From the NCBI RefSeq assembly GCF_015355785.1, contig NZ_JADKYW010000003.1, positions 594,028-658,027 of the forward strand: a stretch of 64,000 bases of DNA, read 5' to 3'. The notes beneath the pieces are model-generated. The model was not told the DNA's origin. It worked only from the letters and a program-made list of their open reading frames with translations, and did not search any database. The translations under genes were made by a program, and so were the position numbers. Shown here piece by piece: positions 17,015 through 25,477 of the stretch (positions are counted from its first letter, which is position 1; each line of letters starts with the position of its first letter). The stretch is from Arthrobacter gandavensis. GTDB taxonomy: Bacteria; Actinomycetota; Actinomycetes; Actinomycetales; Micrococcaceae.

Positions 17015-18856
17015 CTACTCGCGGTCGTCTGCAGTGGCGGAGCGGCGGCGGATCAGCAGGAAGGCCACCAGGCCCGCCACCAGCACGGCACCGGCGACGC
17101 CGATAACCAGGCCGGTGTTGCTGTTCGAGTCCGCGACCGCACCGGCGTCGGAAAGTTCCCCAACCGGGGTGGCCTCGTAGTAGCTCCACGGGCCGTTCTG
17201 GCTGGTGATCACGCCGCCTTCGGCCGGCTGGGTGACAAACGGCTCCCAGCGGTCCGAGCGGTAGGCCTCCAGGCTGTTGGCGTAGTAGAGAACCTTGTTC
17301 ACTGCCGCGTTGTAGATCATGTCCTGTGCCTGCATGACCAGCTCGCTGCGCTTTTCCTGGTCCAGTTCAGCGTGCTGGGCCTTGAACAGCTCATCGAAGG
17401 CCGGGTCGCAGTAGTTGTTCTCCGACGTCGCGCCGGTGCCGTCTGCGTTCGGGCGCGAGCTGCACTGGTTGATGGAGAGCTGGTAGTCCGGATCCGGTCC
17501 GATTCCCCAGCCCGTGAAGTAGAGGTCATAGTTGCCAACCGTGGAGTCATCGTTGACCTGGGCGGCAGCCTTCATTTCCACGGAGGTGTCAATGCCGATT
17601 TCCCGGAGCCAGGGTTTGACGTAGTCCGCCATCTGCTGGTGCGTGGGGTCCGAGTTGCGGCCCATCAGGCGCAGCGAGAGCGGCTTGCCCTCCTTGTCCA
17701 GGCGGATGCCGTCGGCTCCCATTTCGTAGCCGGCCTCATCCAGCAGCTTGTTGGCGGCGTCCGGGTTGTAGGCCAGGGGCAGCTCATCGGTGTCCCAGTG
17801 GTAGAGGGGGTAGGTCATGGGAATCTCACCCGTGGCCTTGTCGCCCAGGCCCTGCAGGACCTTTGCCAGGAGCGTGTCGCTGTCGATGGCCATGGCTACG
17901 GCCTGGCGGACGGCGAGGTCCTGCAGGGCAGGGTTTCCGTCCCCCATGGGCGTGCCGTCTGCGGTCTGGGCGCCGGGGTTGATGCCAATCGCCTGGTAGC
18001 GGCGGCCGGTGCCGGCGTTGGTGGTGATGTTGGGTTCGTTCTCCAGGGCCTGGAACTGGGCGGGCGTGAGGCCGCTGACAATGTCGATTTCCCCGGTGCG
18101 CAGTGCCTGCACGGCGGCGTCGGAGTTCTTGTACGGAACCCAGGTGACGCCGGAGATCTTGGCCGCGCCGCGCCAGTAGTTCGGGTTGGCGGACATGGTC
18201 ACGCCGGCGGCCTTGTCATAGCTGTCCACCACGAACGGGCCGGAACCCACGGTGTCCTTGTCATTGCCGTAGCCGGCCGGATCCTCCAGGTCAGCCCAGA
18301 CGTGCTCGGGCACGATCGGCAGTTCGGTGCCGGGGTTGACGGCCTGCGCCTCGCTCAGGGTAATCACCAGGGTGGTCTCGTCCTCGGCTTCGACCGATTC
18401 CACACTGCTGAGCAGTGACCCGTTGGCCTGCTTCAGGTCGTCATTGTCCAGGATGGCGTTGTAGGTCCACTCGGCGTCTTCGGCGGTGATGGGCTCGCCG
18501 TCGGACCACTTGGTGCCTTCCGGCAGGGTGAAGGTCCAGACGGTTCCGTCCTCGGAGGTCTCCCAGCTTTCGGCCATCCCCGGGATTTCCTCGTTCGCTT
18601 CCGCGCCGTAGGCAACGAGCGGCTCGTACTGCAGGCGCAGCACGTTCGAGGTGGTGGCGAGGATGGAGATGAAGGGGTTCAGGGTGTCAATGTCACCGGT
18701 GAGCGCGAGCTTCAGGGCCGGGGCGTTGTCTTCCGCGGCCGCTGCGGGCGCCGCCGCTGCTGCGGGAAGGGCCAGCGCCGCGGCCAGGCCCAGGGCGGCG
18801 GCAGCGGTGGAGGATCGGAACCGGAGCCTCGGCGGGTGCGGGATATTCGGCGTCAC
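17015..18856 (-). CDS. Peptide ABC substrate-binding protein with C-terminal membrane anchor
   Basis: A 613-aa family-5 (SBP_bac_5) extracellular binding protein. The N-terminus RLRFRSSTAAAALGL begins a signal peptide ending in an Ala-rich stretch. No lipobox cysteine is present. A transmembrane helix at about 580-602 (LVIGVAGAVLVAGLVAFLL) followed by RRRSATADD anchors the protein instead, a sortase-like or single-TM topology seen in some Micrococcales peptide-binding proteins. Domain body motifs include SDGEPITAEDAEWTYN. The start is GTG 18856, with GGAGG at about 18867-18871 on the minus strand and slightly long spacing. It is first in the dpp-like operon. Confidence 0.87.
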   Translation of the reverse strand: MTPNIPHPPRLRFRSSTAAAALGLAAALALPAAAAAPAAAAEDNAPALKLALTGDIDTLNPFISILATTSNVLRLQYEPLVAYGAEANEEIPGMAESWETSEDGTVWTFTLPEGTKWSDGEPITAEDAEWTYNAILDNDDLKQANGSLLSSVESVEAEDETTLVITLSEAQAVNPGTELPIVPEHVWADLEDPAGYGNDKDTVGSGPFVVDSYDKAAGVTMSANPNYWRGAAKISGVTWVPYKNSDAAVQALRTGEIDIVSGLTPAQFQALENEPNITTNAGTGRRYQAIGINPGAQTADGTPMGDGNPALQDLAVRQAVAMAIDSDTLLAKVLQGLGDKATGEIPMTYPLYHWDTDELPLAYNPDAANKLLDEAGYEMGADGIRLDKEGKPLSLRLMGRNSDPTHQQMADYVKPWLREIGIDTSVEMKAAAQVNDDSTVGNYDLYFTGWGIGPDPDYQLSINQCSSRPNADGTGATSENNYCDPAFDELFKAQHAELDQEKRSELVMQAQDMIYNAAVNKVLYYANSLEAYRSDRWEPFVTQPAEGGVITSQNGPWSYYEATPVGELSDAGAVADSNSNTGLVIGVAGAVLVAGLVAFLLIRRRSATADDRE

Positions 18857-19093
18857 TTTTCTGTTTTCCTCCGTAACGGACTGGACTTATTTTCCAGTGG
18901 AAATATGCAAACAAATGGATTCTTTATCCACGGTCCCGTTTCTTGGGCATGGCGCGATAGCCAGGTTGAGTTCCGGCATAAAATTCGATCGCGTATAAAT
19001 CGCTGTCTGAACACTAATAACTGAAGGGTCCCAAATCAACAGATTTTTCATCTATTTTGGTTACTGTCTTGTAAAAACCTAAGGGGCCCCCGC
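18857..19093. promoter_or_regulatory. Divergent promoter region, peptide-salvage locus
   Basis: 237 AT-rich bases drive the importer operon leftward and the M20 peptidase/serine hydrolase pair rightward. Apart from the dyads at 18880-18903, it contains AT-rich tracts at about 18975-19080 suitable for a rightward promoter; I could not fix -35/-10 boxes with confidence. The rightward gene has the ribosome site AAGGGG at 19081-19086. Confidence 0.45.
18880..18903. promoter_or_regulatory. Overlapping dyads upstream of the peptide-importer operon
   Basis: Two perfect inverted repeats share bases: ACTGGA-N7-TCCAGT (18880-18898) and TTTCCA-G-TGGAAA (18891-18903). They lie 24-47 bp upstream of the GTG start of the binding-protein gene, in an AT-rich divergent promoter region (18857-19093) shared with the M20 peptidase gene. 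The 19-bp dyad has the size of a GntR- or TetR-type operator. No regulator gene is adjacent, so the binder is unknown. Confidence 0.4.
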
Positions 19094-20404
19094 ATGCACG
19101 ATCCGGCAGAACTCTGCGCAGAACTGATTCGCTTTGATACCTCCAACTACGGTGAGGGCAAAAGTAACGGAGAGCGGGAGGCCGCCCTCTGGGTAGCGGC
19201 CCGGTTATCCGCCGCGGGCCTGGAGCCGGTGGTCCTGGGCCCGGAGGAAAACCGGCAGTCCGTGGTGGTGCGGGTGCCCGGGACGGACCGCTCTCTGCCG
19301 GCGCTGCTGGTGCACGCGCATCTGGACGTTGTGCCTGCCGAACCGGAACAGTGGAGCATGCCGCCCTTCGAGGGGCTCATCCGGGACGGCTGGATCTATG
19401 GGCGCGGTGCCGCCGACATGAAGGATATGGCCGCCATGACCCTAGCCACGCTGCTGAACTGGGCGGACTCTGGCCAGCAGCCGGCGCGGGACATCGTCGT
19501 TGCCTTCGTTGCGGATGAAGAGGACAAGGGAGCCTACGGCGCCGACTGGCTGGCCACCGAACACCCCGAACTGTTTGCCGGGGTTGAGGCTGCCATCGGT
19601 GAATCCGGCGGCACGGCCACGCTGCTCAGCGGCGCCGACGGACGCACCGTGCGTCTCTACCCCGTGGGTGCCGGCGAGCGCGGCACCATGCACATCCGGG
19701 TCCGCGCGGACGGCATCTCAGGTCACGGATCCCGGCCTGTACCGGTAAATGCGGTCAAGAACCTGATCTCCGCCCTTGACCGGCTAGGCAACCACCGGTG
19801 GCCGCAGGTGCTGGTGCCCGTGGTCCGCTCCTACATTGAACAGACGACGACGGCGCTTGGTTTCAGCGCGGACCTCAGCACCGAAGCGGGTGTGGAGGCT
19901 GCCATCGATGCCATGGGCGAGGCGGGACGGGTAGCTCGGGTGACTGTACGCTGCTCGGCAACGCCCACGGTCCTGCGGGCCGGCTACAAAACAAACGTCA
20001 TCCCCGGCATGGCGGAAGCCGACGTCGACATCCGCTGCCTGCCCGGGACGGAGGAGGACACTCTGGCCACCGTGCAGGAGCTGCTGGGTCCGGACGTCAG
20101 CCTGTCTTTCCTGGCCCGGGAAAGTCCGCTGCAGTCCCCTGAGGATTCCCCCTGGTTCGATGCCATGCGGCAGGCCCTGGTACGGCATGATCCCGAAGCT
20201 GTGGTGGTGCCCATGTGCATGGGCGGCGGCACCGACGCGAAGGCGTTTTCCCGGCTGGGCATCCAGTGCTACGGCTTTGCCCCCCTCACCGCAGACCCTG
20301 AAGGACGCGAACCGGAGGGAGTGCACGGAGTGGACGAACGGGTACCCGTTGCCTCGGTTCGGGGCGGACAGCTGGTGCTGCAGGATTTCCTTACCCATGT
20401 CTGA
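19094..20404 (+). CDS. M20-family metallopeptidase
   Basis: 436 aa of the M20/M25/M40 family of dipeptidases and deacylases. Metal and catalytic motifs in order: HAHLDVVP (first metal His and catalytic Asp, near residues 75-80), GRGAADMKDM (bridging Asp, near 104), DEEDKGAYG (the catalytic Glu and metal Glu, near 142), and a late Cys/Gly-rich CMGGGTDAKAF segment. The middle dimerisation domain is present. It likely cleaves imported dipeptides in the cytoplasm. ATG 19094 follows AAGGGG with good spacing. It overlaps the serine hydrolase gene by 8 bp. Confidence 0.85.
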   Translation: MHDPAELCAELIRFDTSNYGEGKSNGEREAALWVAARLSAAGLEPVVLGPEENRQSVVVRVPGTDRSLPALLVHAHLDVVPAEPEQWSMPPFEGLIRDGWIYGRGAADMKDMAAMTLATLLNWADSGQQPARDIVVAFVADEEDKGAYGADWLATEHPELFAGVEAAIGESGGTATLLSGADGRTVRLYPVGAGERGTMHIRVRADGISGHGSRPVPVNAVKNLISALDRLGNHRWPQVLVPVVRSYIEQTTTALGFSADLSTEAGVEAAIDAMGEAGRVARVTVRCSATPTVLRAGYKTNVIPGMAEADVDIRCLPGTEEDTLATVQELLGPDVSLSFLARESPLQSPEDSPWFDAMRQALVRHDPEAVVVPMCMGGGTDAKAFSRLGIQCYGFAPLTADPEGREPEGVHGVDERVPVASVRGGQLVLQDFLTHV

Positions 20405-21878
20405 GGCGGCGGGCTGCCCGTGGCCCCGGGCACAGCTGGAGGCCCTCTTCCAGGCACGTTTCGAGCACGGCAGCGCTCCGGCGCTCGCGGCTGAGGTGAC
20501 CCGCCCCGGACATCCGCCGGCCCGCGCCCTGTGCGGCGCCGTGGACGAGGCGGGGCACCCGCCGTCGGAACGGACGGCGTTCCGCATCGCATCCTGCACC
20601 AAGTCCTTCACCGCCGCGGCCGCGCTGGTGGTACGCCGAGCCGGCGGACTGGACCTGGACACGGACATCCGCGAGTGGCTGCCGGAACTCAGGTTCACCG
20701 GAGCCTTCGCCGCGGAACCGGTCACAGTCCGGCAGCTGCTGACCATGTCCTCCGGCCTGCCCGAGGACGATCCCTGGGCCGACCGGCAGGAATCGATGCC
20801 GCTGGAAGAGTTCGAACTGATGATGGCTGCCGGTGTCCGGCTCGCTTCAGCACCCGGTGCCCGCTTCCGCTACTCGAACCTGGGCTACGCGCTGCTGGGC
20901 CGCATCCTGGAACGGGCGTCCGGAACGACTTACCGCGACCTGGTTACCGGCAGCCTGCTGCGGCCGCTCGGACTGTCCGATACGGCGTTCACCGCCGAGG
21001 AGCTGACGGTTCCCGTGGTGCGCGGCTACCGGCGGGCGCCGGACGGCTGGCAGCCGCTGCCCTTCTCCGGCCCCGGCGGGTTTTCGCCGATCGGCGGGCT
21101 TTTCTCCACCCTCCAAGACCTGCGTCACTGGGCACAGTGGCTGGCCGCCGGCGCTGCTTCGGCGGATCCATCCGCTGCAGGAACGCTCTCCGGGGGGCCG
21201 CTGGATGTGGCGGAGCGGGCCGAAATGCAGCAGATCCAGCAGCCAATGCCGCTGCGCCCCCAGGATCCGCCCGGAACCCGCCGCGGCTACGGGTTCGGCC
21301 TCAACGTCCTGGAGCATCCGGCGGCCGGGCGCATTGTTTTCCACTCGGGCGGCTATCCCGGGTTCAGTTCGCAGATGCGCTGGCATCCCGCGTCCGGCAC
21401 CGTGGCGCTGGGCCTGGAGAACGCCACCTACTCCCGCGTTGGGGAGGCTGTCACGCAGGCGCTGGAGACCGCCGTTGGGCTTTCCCCGGCCTGCCCCGCG
21501 GGCCCACCGGTCCTTGCGGTGGCGGAGGAGCAGTGCGACGCCGAGACCTGGCCGGAGCTGCAGGAGGTGCGCACCGCACTGGGCGCCTGGCTTTCGGACC
21601 CCACGCAGGCTGCCGAGCGGGACCTGCGTGCCCGGTTCTCCCCCACCATGGACCAGGACCAGCCCTGGGGGGAACGAAGGGCGGAATGGCTGCGGCTGCG
21701 CGCTGCGGCAGGTCCGCTGCGTCCGGATGAAGTCCGTCCTGACGGCGGTGATGCTCCGGCTGAAATCCGCTGGATCGTGCCCGGCGAACATGCGGATCTG
21801 GCCTGCCTGGCACAGCTGACCCCGGTGGAACCGCCGCTGGTGCAGAAGCTGGAAATCACTGCGGCGGACGGCGCTTAA
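20397..21878 (+). CDS. Serine hydrolase, beta-lactamase family
   Basis: 493 aa. Nucleophile motif SCTK (RIASCTKSF), tyrosine motif YSN in RYSNLGYALLG, and the C-terminal HSGGYPGF motif. An approximately 120-residue C-terminal extension follows the catalytic domain. No signal peptide is evident. The start ATG 20397 lies within the end of the M20 gene, so the two are translationally coupled. Third penicillin-recognising hydrolase of the locus and the only one on the plus strand. It may be a D-aminopeptidase or D-Ala-D-Ala-type peptidase for imported peptides; substrate not provable from sequence. Confidence 0.8.
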   Translation: MSEAAGCPWPRAQLEALFQARFEHGSAPALAAEVTRPGHPPARALCGAVDEAGHPPSERTAFRIASCTKSFTAAAALVVRRAGGLDLDTDIREWLPELRFTGAFAAEPVTVRQLLTMSSGLPEDDPWADRQESMPLEEFELMMAAGVRLASAPGARFRYSNLGYALLGRILERASGTTYRDLVTGSLLRPLGLSDTAFTAEELTVPVVRGYRRAPDGWQPLPFSGPGGFSPIGGLFSTLQDLRHWAQWLAAGAASADPSAAGTLSGGPLDVAERAEMQQIQQPMPLRPQDPPGTRRGYGFGLNVLEHPAAGRIVFHSGGYPGFSSQMRWHPASGTVALGLENATYSRVGEAVTQALETAVGLSPACPAGPPVLAVAEEQCDAETWPELQEVRTALGAWLSDPTQAAERDLRARFSPTMDQDQPWGERRAEWLRLRAAAGPLRPDEVRPDGGDAPAEIRWIVPGEHADLACLAQLTPVEPPLVQKLEITAADGA

Positions 21879-21882
21879 CGCC

Positions 21883-21919
21883 GGACGGCGGCACCCCGGA
21901 ACCCGGGGTACCGCCGTCC
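21883..21919. terminator. Terminator hairpin between convergent genes
   Basis: A 17-bp stem (21883-21899 with 21903-21919) and a three-base loop, with one C/A mismatch on the plus strand. The mismatch becomes a G-U wobble in the minus-strand transcript, so the hairpin is uninterrupted for the leftward operon. It sits between stops at 21878 (+) and 21929 (-). No U-run follows. Confidence 0.65.
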
Positions 21920-21928
21920 ATGACGCAA

Positions 21929-22942
21929 TTACGGCGTGTTCTCCGCGAAGGACGCGTCGATGTAGGCATCCTGGTCGATGCTCTCCGCGTACTCAATGGC
22001 GCCGGACTCCATCCACACGGCTTCCATGCCCTTGAGTTGTTCGGGCAGCGGTTCCAGGTTCGGCAGCCAGGTGTAGAGAGGAACAGACTTCAGTTCCTCC
22101 ACAGTCTGTCCGGTTGCCTCGGCGATGATCTGCAGGTTCTCGTCCGAATAGCGCTCTTCGCCCTGCAGGTCCTGCGCTGCCTTCGCGACGGCGTCGAAGA
22201 ATTTCTGGGCGTTGTCGCTGCCGGCGAACTGGCCGCCGAAAATCATACCGGTGCCGGAGGTACCGGCCGGCGGTACGGCCATGGAAACCCCGGTGCCGTC
22301 CTCGATCGCGAGGGTGGAGAACGGTGCGGAGATCAGACCGGCGTCCAGGCTTCCGTTTGCCAGGGCCGTCGGCATGTCGGGGTTGCCCAGGTTCACAACG
22401 TCGACGTCGTTGATTCCCAGCCCGGCTTCTTCCAGGGCGAGGCTGAGCAGAAACGCTCCGGTGCCACCCGCACCGCCTGCGGCCCCGATCTTCTTGCCCT
22501 TGAGGTCGGCGATGCTCTCAATCTCACCAGAGTCCACCGCTGCGGAGGAGACCACCAGGTCCGTCGGGCTCTCTTCCGTGTTCCCGTCGCTGACTCCCAT
22601 CGAAGCCACAACCTTGATGTCCAGCCCCGTCTCGATGGCGCTGAACATGCCGGCAGAGAATCCGGCCGCAACGACGTCGAGCTTGCCGCTGGATGCCAGC
22701 GGAACCGCGTCCTGGCCGGACTTCACGGTTTCCAGCTGGACCTCGAGCCCCGCCTCCTCGAAGTATCCCTTCGCCTCCGCAACGTAGATTGGCGCGAAGA
22801 TTGGGAGTTGGACAATGCCGACCTTCACGGTCGCGGACTCCTGCCCGTCTCCCTCGGCGGATGCGGACGTGTTTGAACCGCAGGCGGAAAGGGCCAAGCC
22901 TGCCAGCACCGTCGCTGCCAGGACCTTCATGTGCTTTTTCAT
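21929..22942 (-). CDS. ABC substrate-binding lipoprotein, SsuA/TauA/NMT1-like
   Basis: 337 aa. A lipoprotein signal peptide MKKHMKVLAATVLAGLALSACG puts the lipidated Cys at residue 21. The body matches NMT1/SsuA-like periplasmic proteins: VKVGIVQLPIFAPIYVAEAKGYF, then DVVAAGFSAGMFSAI, then LKGKKIGAAGGAGGTGAF. These bind aromatic or sulfonate compounds, pyrimidine precursors and similar small molecules. It overlaps the permease gene by 4 bp and is last in a five-gene leftward operon. The substrate is unknown. It is notable that the binding protein is the distal gene rather than the first. Confidence 0.83.
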   Translation of the reverse strand: MKKHMKVLAATVLAGLALSACGSNTSASAEGDGQESATVKVGIVQLPIFAPIYVAEAKGYFEEAGLEVQLETVKSGQDAVPLASSGKLDVVAAGFSAGMFSAIETGLDIKVVASMGVSDGNTEESPTDLVVSSAAVDSGEIESIADLKGKKIGAAGGAGGTGAFLLSLALEEAGLGINDVDVVNLGNPDMPTALANGSLDAGLISAPFSTLAIEDGTGVSMAVPPAGTSGTGMIFGGQFAGSDNAQKFFDAVAKAAQDLQGEERYSDENLQIIAEATGQTVEELKSVPLYTWLPNLEPLPEQLKGMEAVWMESGAIEYAESIDQDAYIDASFAENTP

Positions 22943-23820
22943 TTCCTGTCTTTCTTCTTGGATCCGGTTGAGTACTTCCAGGGCAGGACTGCCCGTTCAA
23001 GCAAAATGATGAGAGCGGTGACGGTTGCGCCAACGAGTGACACCACGATCAGGCCGACGAACATCTTGCTGGGCTGGAACAGCTGCCACGAGTTCCAGAT
23101 GAGGTATCCCAGGCCGTTGTTCGAAGCTACGAATTCGACGGCGGTGATCACGATGACGGACATGCCCGCCGCAACGCGCAGCCCGGTCATGATGGCGGGG
23201 GTGGCGCCGGGCAGCAGCACGTACCGGAAGAGTTTCAGGCCGCCGGCCTTGTAAGCGCGTGCCGCTTCCAGGACCCGCCCGTCAATCTGCACGATGCCCG
23301 CCAGGGTGTTGATCTGCATGACGAAAAAGACCGAGATGGCAACGGAGAGCACCTTGGGTGTCTCAGTGAGGCCGAAGATCAGCAGCAGCAGCGGCAGGAT
23401 CGCGATCTTGGGCAGCGCGTACAGGGCAGTGAATGTGGGGCCGAGCGCCGCCCGTACGGGGCGCCAGACGCCCATGAGCAGTCCTGCCAGGATGCCGGCG
23501 GCAGCGCCTGCCACGAATCCGGTGAGCAGGCGGGCCACGGTAGCTGATGTGTGCTGCCACAGCTCTCCGCTCAGCGCCATGGCTCCTGCCTGCTGGGCGA
23601 TTTCCGTTGGCGGGGTGAAAAGCCGCGCATCCAGTGCCCCGGATCGTGCCGCGGCTTCCCAGAGTCCCAGGAGCAGCAAGGGAGTGAGAACTGACAGCAG
23701 GAGATCACGGTAGCGCAGACGCACGGTACGCCGGTACTCCCGTCCGATGGCACGTTCGAGTTCAGGTCCCTTGCCGCCGGCGTGCGCGGGGGCGGGTGCG
23801 GCAGCGGTTGCGTGTGTCAT
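22939..23820 (-). CDS. ABC transporter permease, SsuC/TauC-like
   Basis: 293 aa. A basic N-terminal cytoplasmic stretch leads to a TM at about 42-60 (LLSVLTPLLLLGLWEAAA), then the family-typical FTPPTEIAQQ segment and further TMs. The EAA loop ARAYKAGGLKLFRYVLLPGA is visible. This matches the nitrate/sulfonate/taurine permease group. It directly abuts the ATPase gene: the ATPase stop ends at 23821 and this gene starts at 23820. It forms the homodimeric channel with the ATPase below. Confidence 0.85.
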   Translation of the reverse strand: MTHATAAAPAPAHAGGKGPELERAIGREYRRTVRLRYRDLLLSVLTPLLLLGLWEAAARSGALDARLFTPPTEIAQQAGAMALSGELWQHTSATVARLLTGFVAGAAAGILAGLLMGVWRPVRAALGPTFTALYALPKIAILPLLLLIFGLTETPKVLSVAISVFFVMQINTLAGIVQIDGRVLEAARAYKAGGLKLFRYVLLPGATPAIMTGLRVAAGMSVIVITAVEFVASNNGLGYLIWNSWQLFQPSKMFVGLIVVSLVGATVTALIILLERAVLPWKYSTGSKKKDRK

Positions 23821-24615
23821 TTATGAGTACCTCAGGGATGCTTGTACTTCGTCGCGCAGGGAATCCCAGATCCCCTGCTTCATGGCGGCGAATTCCGGTG
23901 TGCCTTCAATTTCCATGCTGCGCGGGCGGCCAAACGGCACGTCGATGATCTCCTTGATTCGCCCGGGACGCGCAGACATCATGACAATCTGGTCGCCGAG
24001 CAGAAGCGCCTCTTCGATTGAATGGGTCACTAGGACGACGGTCTTCCGCTCCAGCTCCCACAGCCGAACGAGCTGCTCCTGCATGAGCATCCGGGTCTGG
24101 GCATCCAGGGCTCCCAATGGTTCGTCCATCAGCAGCGCCGGGGACCCGGTAGCGAATGCGCGGGCGATGGCGATGCGCTGACGCATGCCGCCGGAGAGCT
24201 GGTGGGGGTAGCTTTCTTCAAATCCGGTCAGCCCTGCTTCTGCAATCCAGTGGCGTGCGTGTTCCATTCGTTCGCGCTTGCCGACGCCGGCCATATGCTC
24301 GCCGAACGCAACGTTCTGGAGGACATTGAACCAGGGAAAAACGCCGTGTTCCTGGAATACGAAGGCAGATTCGGGAATGCCTTCAGCCGAGAGGTTCCTG
24401 GTGACTGTTCCCGACGTCGCTGTCTCCAGTTCACCGAGGATCCGCAGAAGCGTGGACTTCCCGCAGCCGGACGGACCCACAATGCAGGTAAAGGATCCCT
24501 CGGTCAGTTTGAGGTTGATGTCGTCGAGCGCGAAGACTTTCTGCGACCCGGCGAACACCTTGTGCACGGATTCGACTTCGAATGCGTACCGGGCGGTGGG
24601 CGGAGCTTGTGTCAT
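23821..24615 (-). CDS. ABC transporter ATP-binding protein, SsuB/TauB-like
   Basis: 264 aa from ATG 24615, which follows GAGGAAAT with good spacing; the longer frame to 25029 runs into the next gene and is discarded. Walker A GPSGCGKST near residue 50, Q-loop FVFQEHGVFPW, signature LSGGMRQRIAIA, Walker B ALLMDEPLGALD, and H-loop VTHSIEEAL. The sequence after LSGG and the DEPLGALDAQTR motif are characteristic of the nitrate/sulfonate/taurine group. It powers the adjoining permease. Confidence 0.87.
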   Translation of the reverse strand: MTQAPPTARYAFEVESVHKVFAGSQKVFALDDINLKLTEGSFTCIVGPSGCGKSTLLRILGELETATSGTVTRNLSAEGIPESAFVFQEHGVFPWFNVLQNVAFGEHMAGVGKRERMEHARHWIAEAGLTGFEESYPHQLSGGMRQRIAIARAFATGSPALLMDEPLGALDAQTRMLMQEQLVRLWELERKTVVLVTHSIEEALLLGDQIVMMSARPGRIKEIIDVPFGRPRSMEIEGTPEFAAMKQGIWDSLRDEVQASLRYS

Positions 24616-24628
24616 GTAAATTTCCTCG

Positions 24629-25477
24629 TCATCGTGAGGTTTGGGGCGCCAGGTGGCGGGGTGGGTTCGGGGAGCAGAAAACGCCGCCGATGTAGGAGCG
24701 GTCCCACTCGGTTTCGGACGCTGCCTCCGGGGTGTCGGGTTCAGTGAATTCCTGCGCGTAGTTTTCGGCATTGTCCTGTGGGAAGTAGCCGATTGCTGCG
24801 CCGCCGTCAGGGGAGAGATAGCTTCGGGTATTTGCCGAAACTCCCCAGAGGATGCGGAAACCATGCCCTGGATCAGCCAGCGCAGCGATGCACAGACGCG
24901 CGGCATCATCCGGTGAGAGCCAGGTGCTGAGCATTCGTACATCCCGCGGTTGGTCAAAGCGGGAAGCAATCCGCAAACACAGCACGTCCATACCGTGTCG
25001 ATCCGCATAGTAGCTTCCCAACGCCTCAAGAGCCGCTTTCGAGACGCCGTACAACGTGTTGGGACGGACCGGCGTCGTATCGGGGATCAGCTCCCCGTGC
25101 GCAGGCACGGCGGTGAATCCCGCGGCATGGATCGAACTGGCCAGCACGGCTTTTGGAACCCCGGCCTGCCGGGCGGCCTCCAAGACCGAGTGCGTCCCGT
25201 CGATGTTGGCGGCAAGGAGCCGGTCCCAGTCATCCTCGAGCGGTATGCCGGCAAGGTGGATGACGGCGTCACACCCTCTGAACGACTCGACCAAAACCTC
25301 TGTTTCGGCCACTTCCGTCAGAGTCCATTCCTGCCCAAACCCATCTTCGGGGGCCACCCGGTCCACGCAGGAAACGGTGTACCCGGCGGACACCAGGCGC
25401 GGGATGATGTCCCGGGCCAGGCTGCCCGCAGCACCGGTCACCGCGATGCGCCGCCGGGAGACCTGCGCCGCCGTCAC
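24629..25477 (-). CDS. NAD-dependent epimerase/dehydratase, uronate dehydrogenase-like
   Basis: A 282-aa extended SDR. The Rossmann motif GAAGSLA is near residue 16 and the active-site motif YGVSK is near 148. The overall spacing and the segments VIHLAGIPLEDDWDRLLAANIDG and CLRIAS resemble uronate dehydrogenases, which oxidise galacturonate or glucuronate to the lactone. It overlaps the FAD oxidoreductase gene by 4 bp and precedes the importer ATPase by 13 bp, so it belongs to this operon. The true substrate could be another sugar acid or sugar. Confidence 0.75.
   Translation of the reverse strand: MTAAQVSRRRIAVTGAAGSLARDIIPRLVSAGYTVSCVDRVAPEDGFGQEWTLTEVAETEVLVESFRGCDAVIHLAGIPLEDDWDRLLAANIDGTHSVLEAARQAGVPKAVLASSIHAAGFTAVPAHGELIPDTTPVRPNTLYGVSKAALEALGSYYADRHGMDVLCLRIASRFDQPRDVRMLSTWLSPDDAARLCIAALADPGHGFRILWGVSANTRSYLSPDGGAAIGYFPQDNAENYAQEFTEPDTPEAASETEWDRSYIGGVFCSPNPPRHLAPQTSR

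Noticed and set aside
17000-18418. 472-aa plus-strand frame opposite the peptide-binding protein
   Set aside because: Complement of the binding-protein gene, which has signal peptide, fold motifs and membrane anchor; the shadow frame has none.
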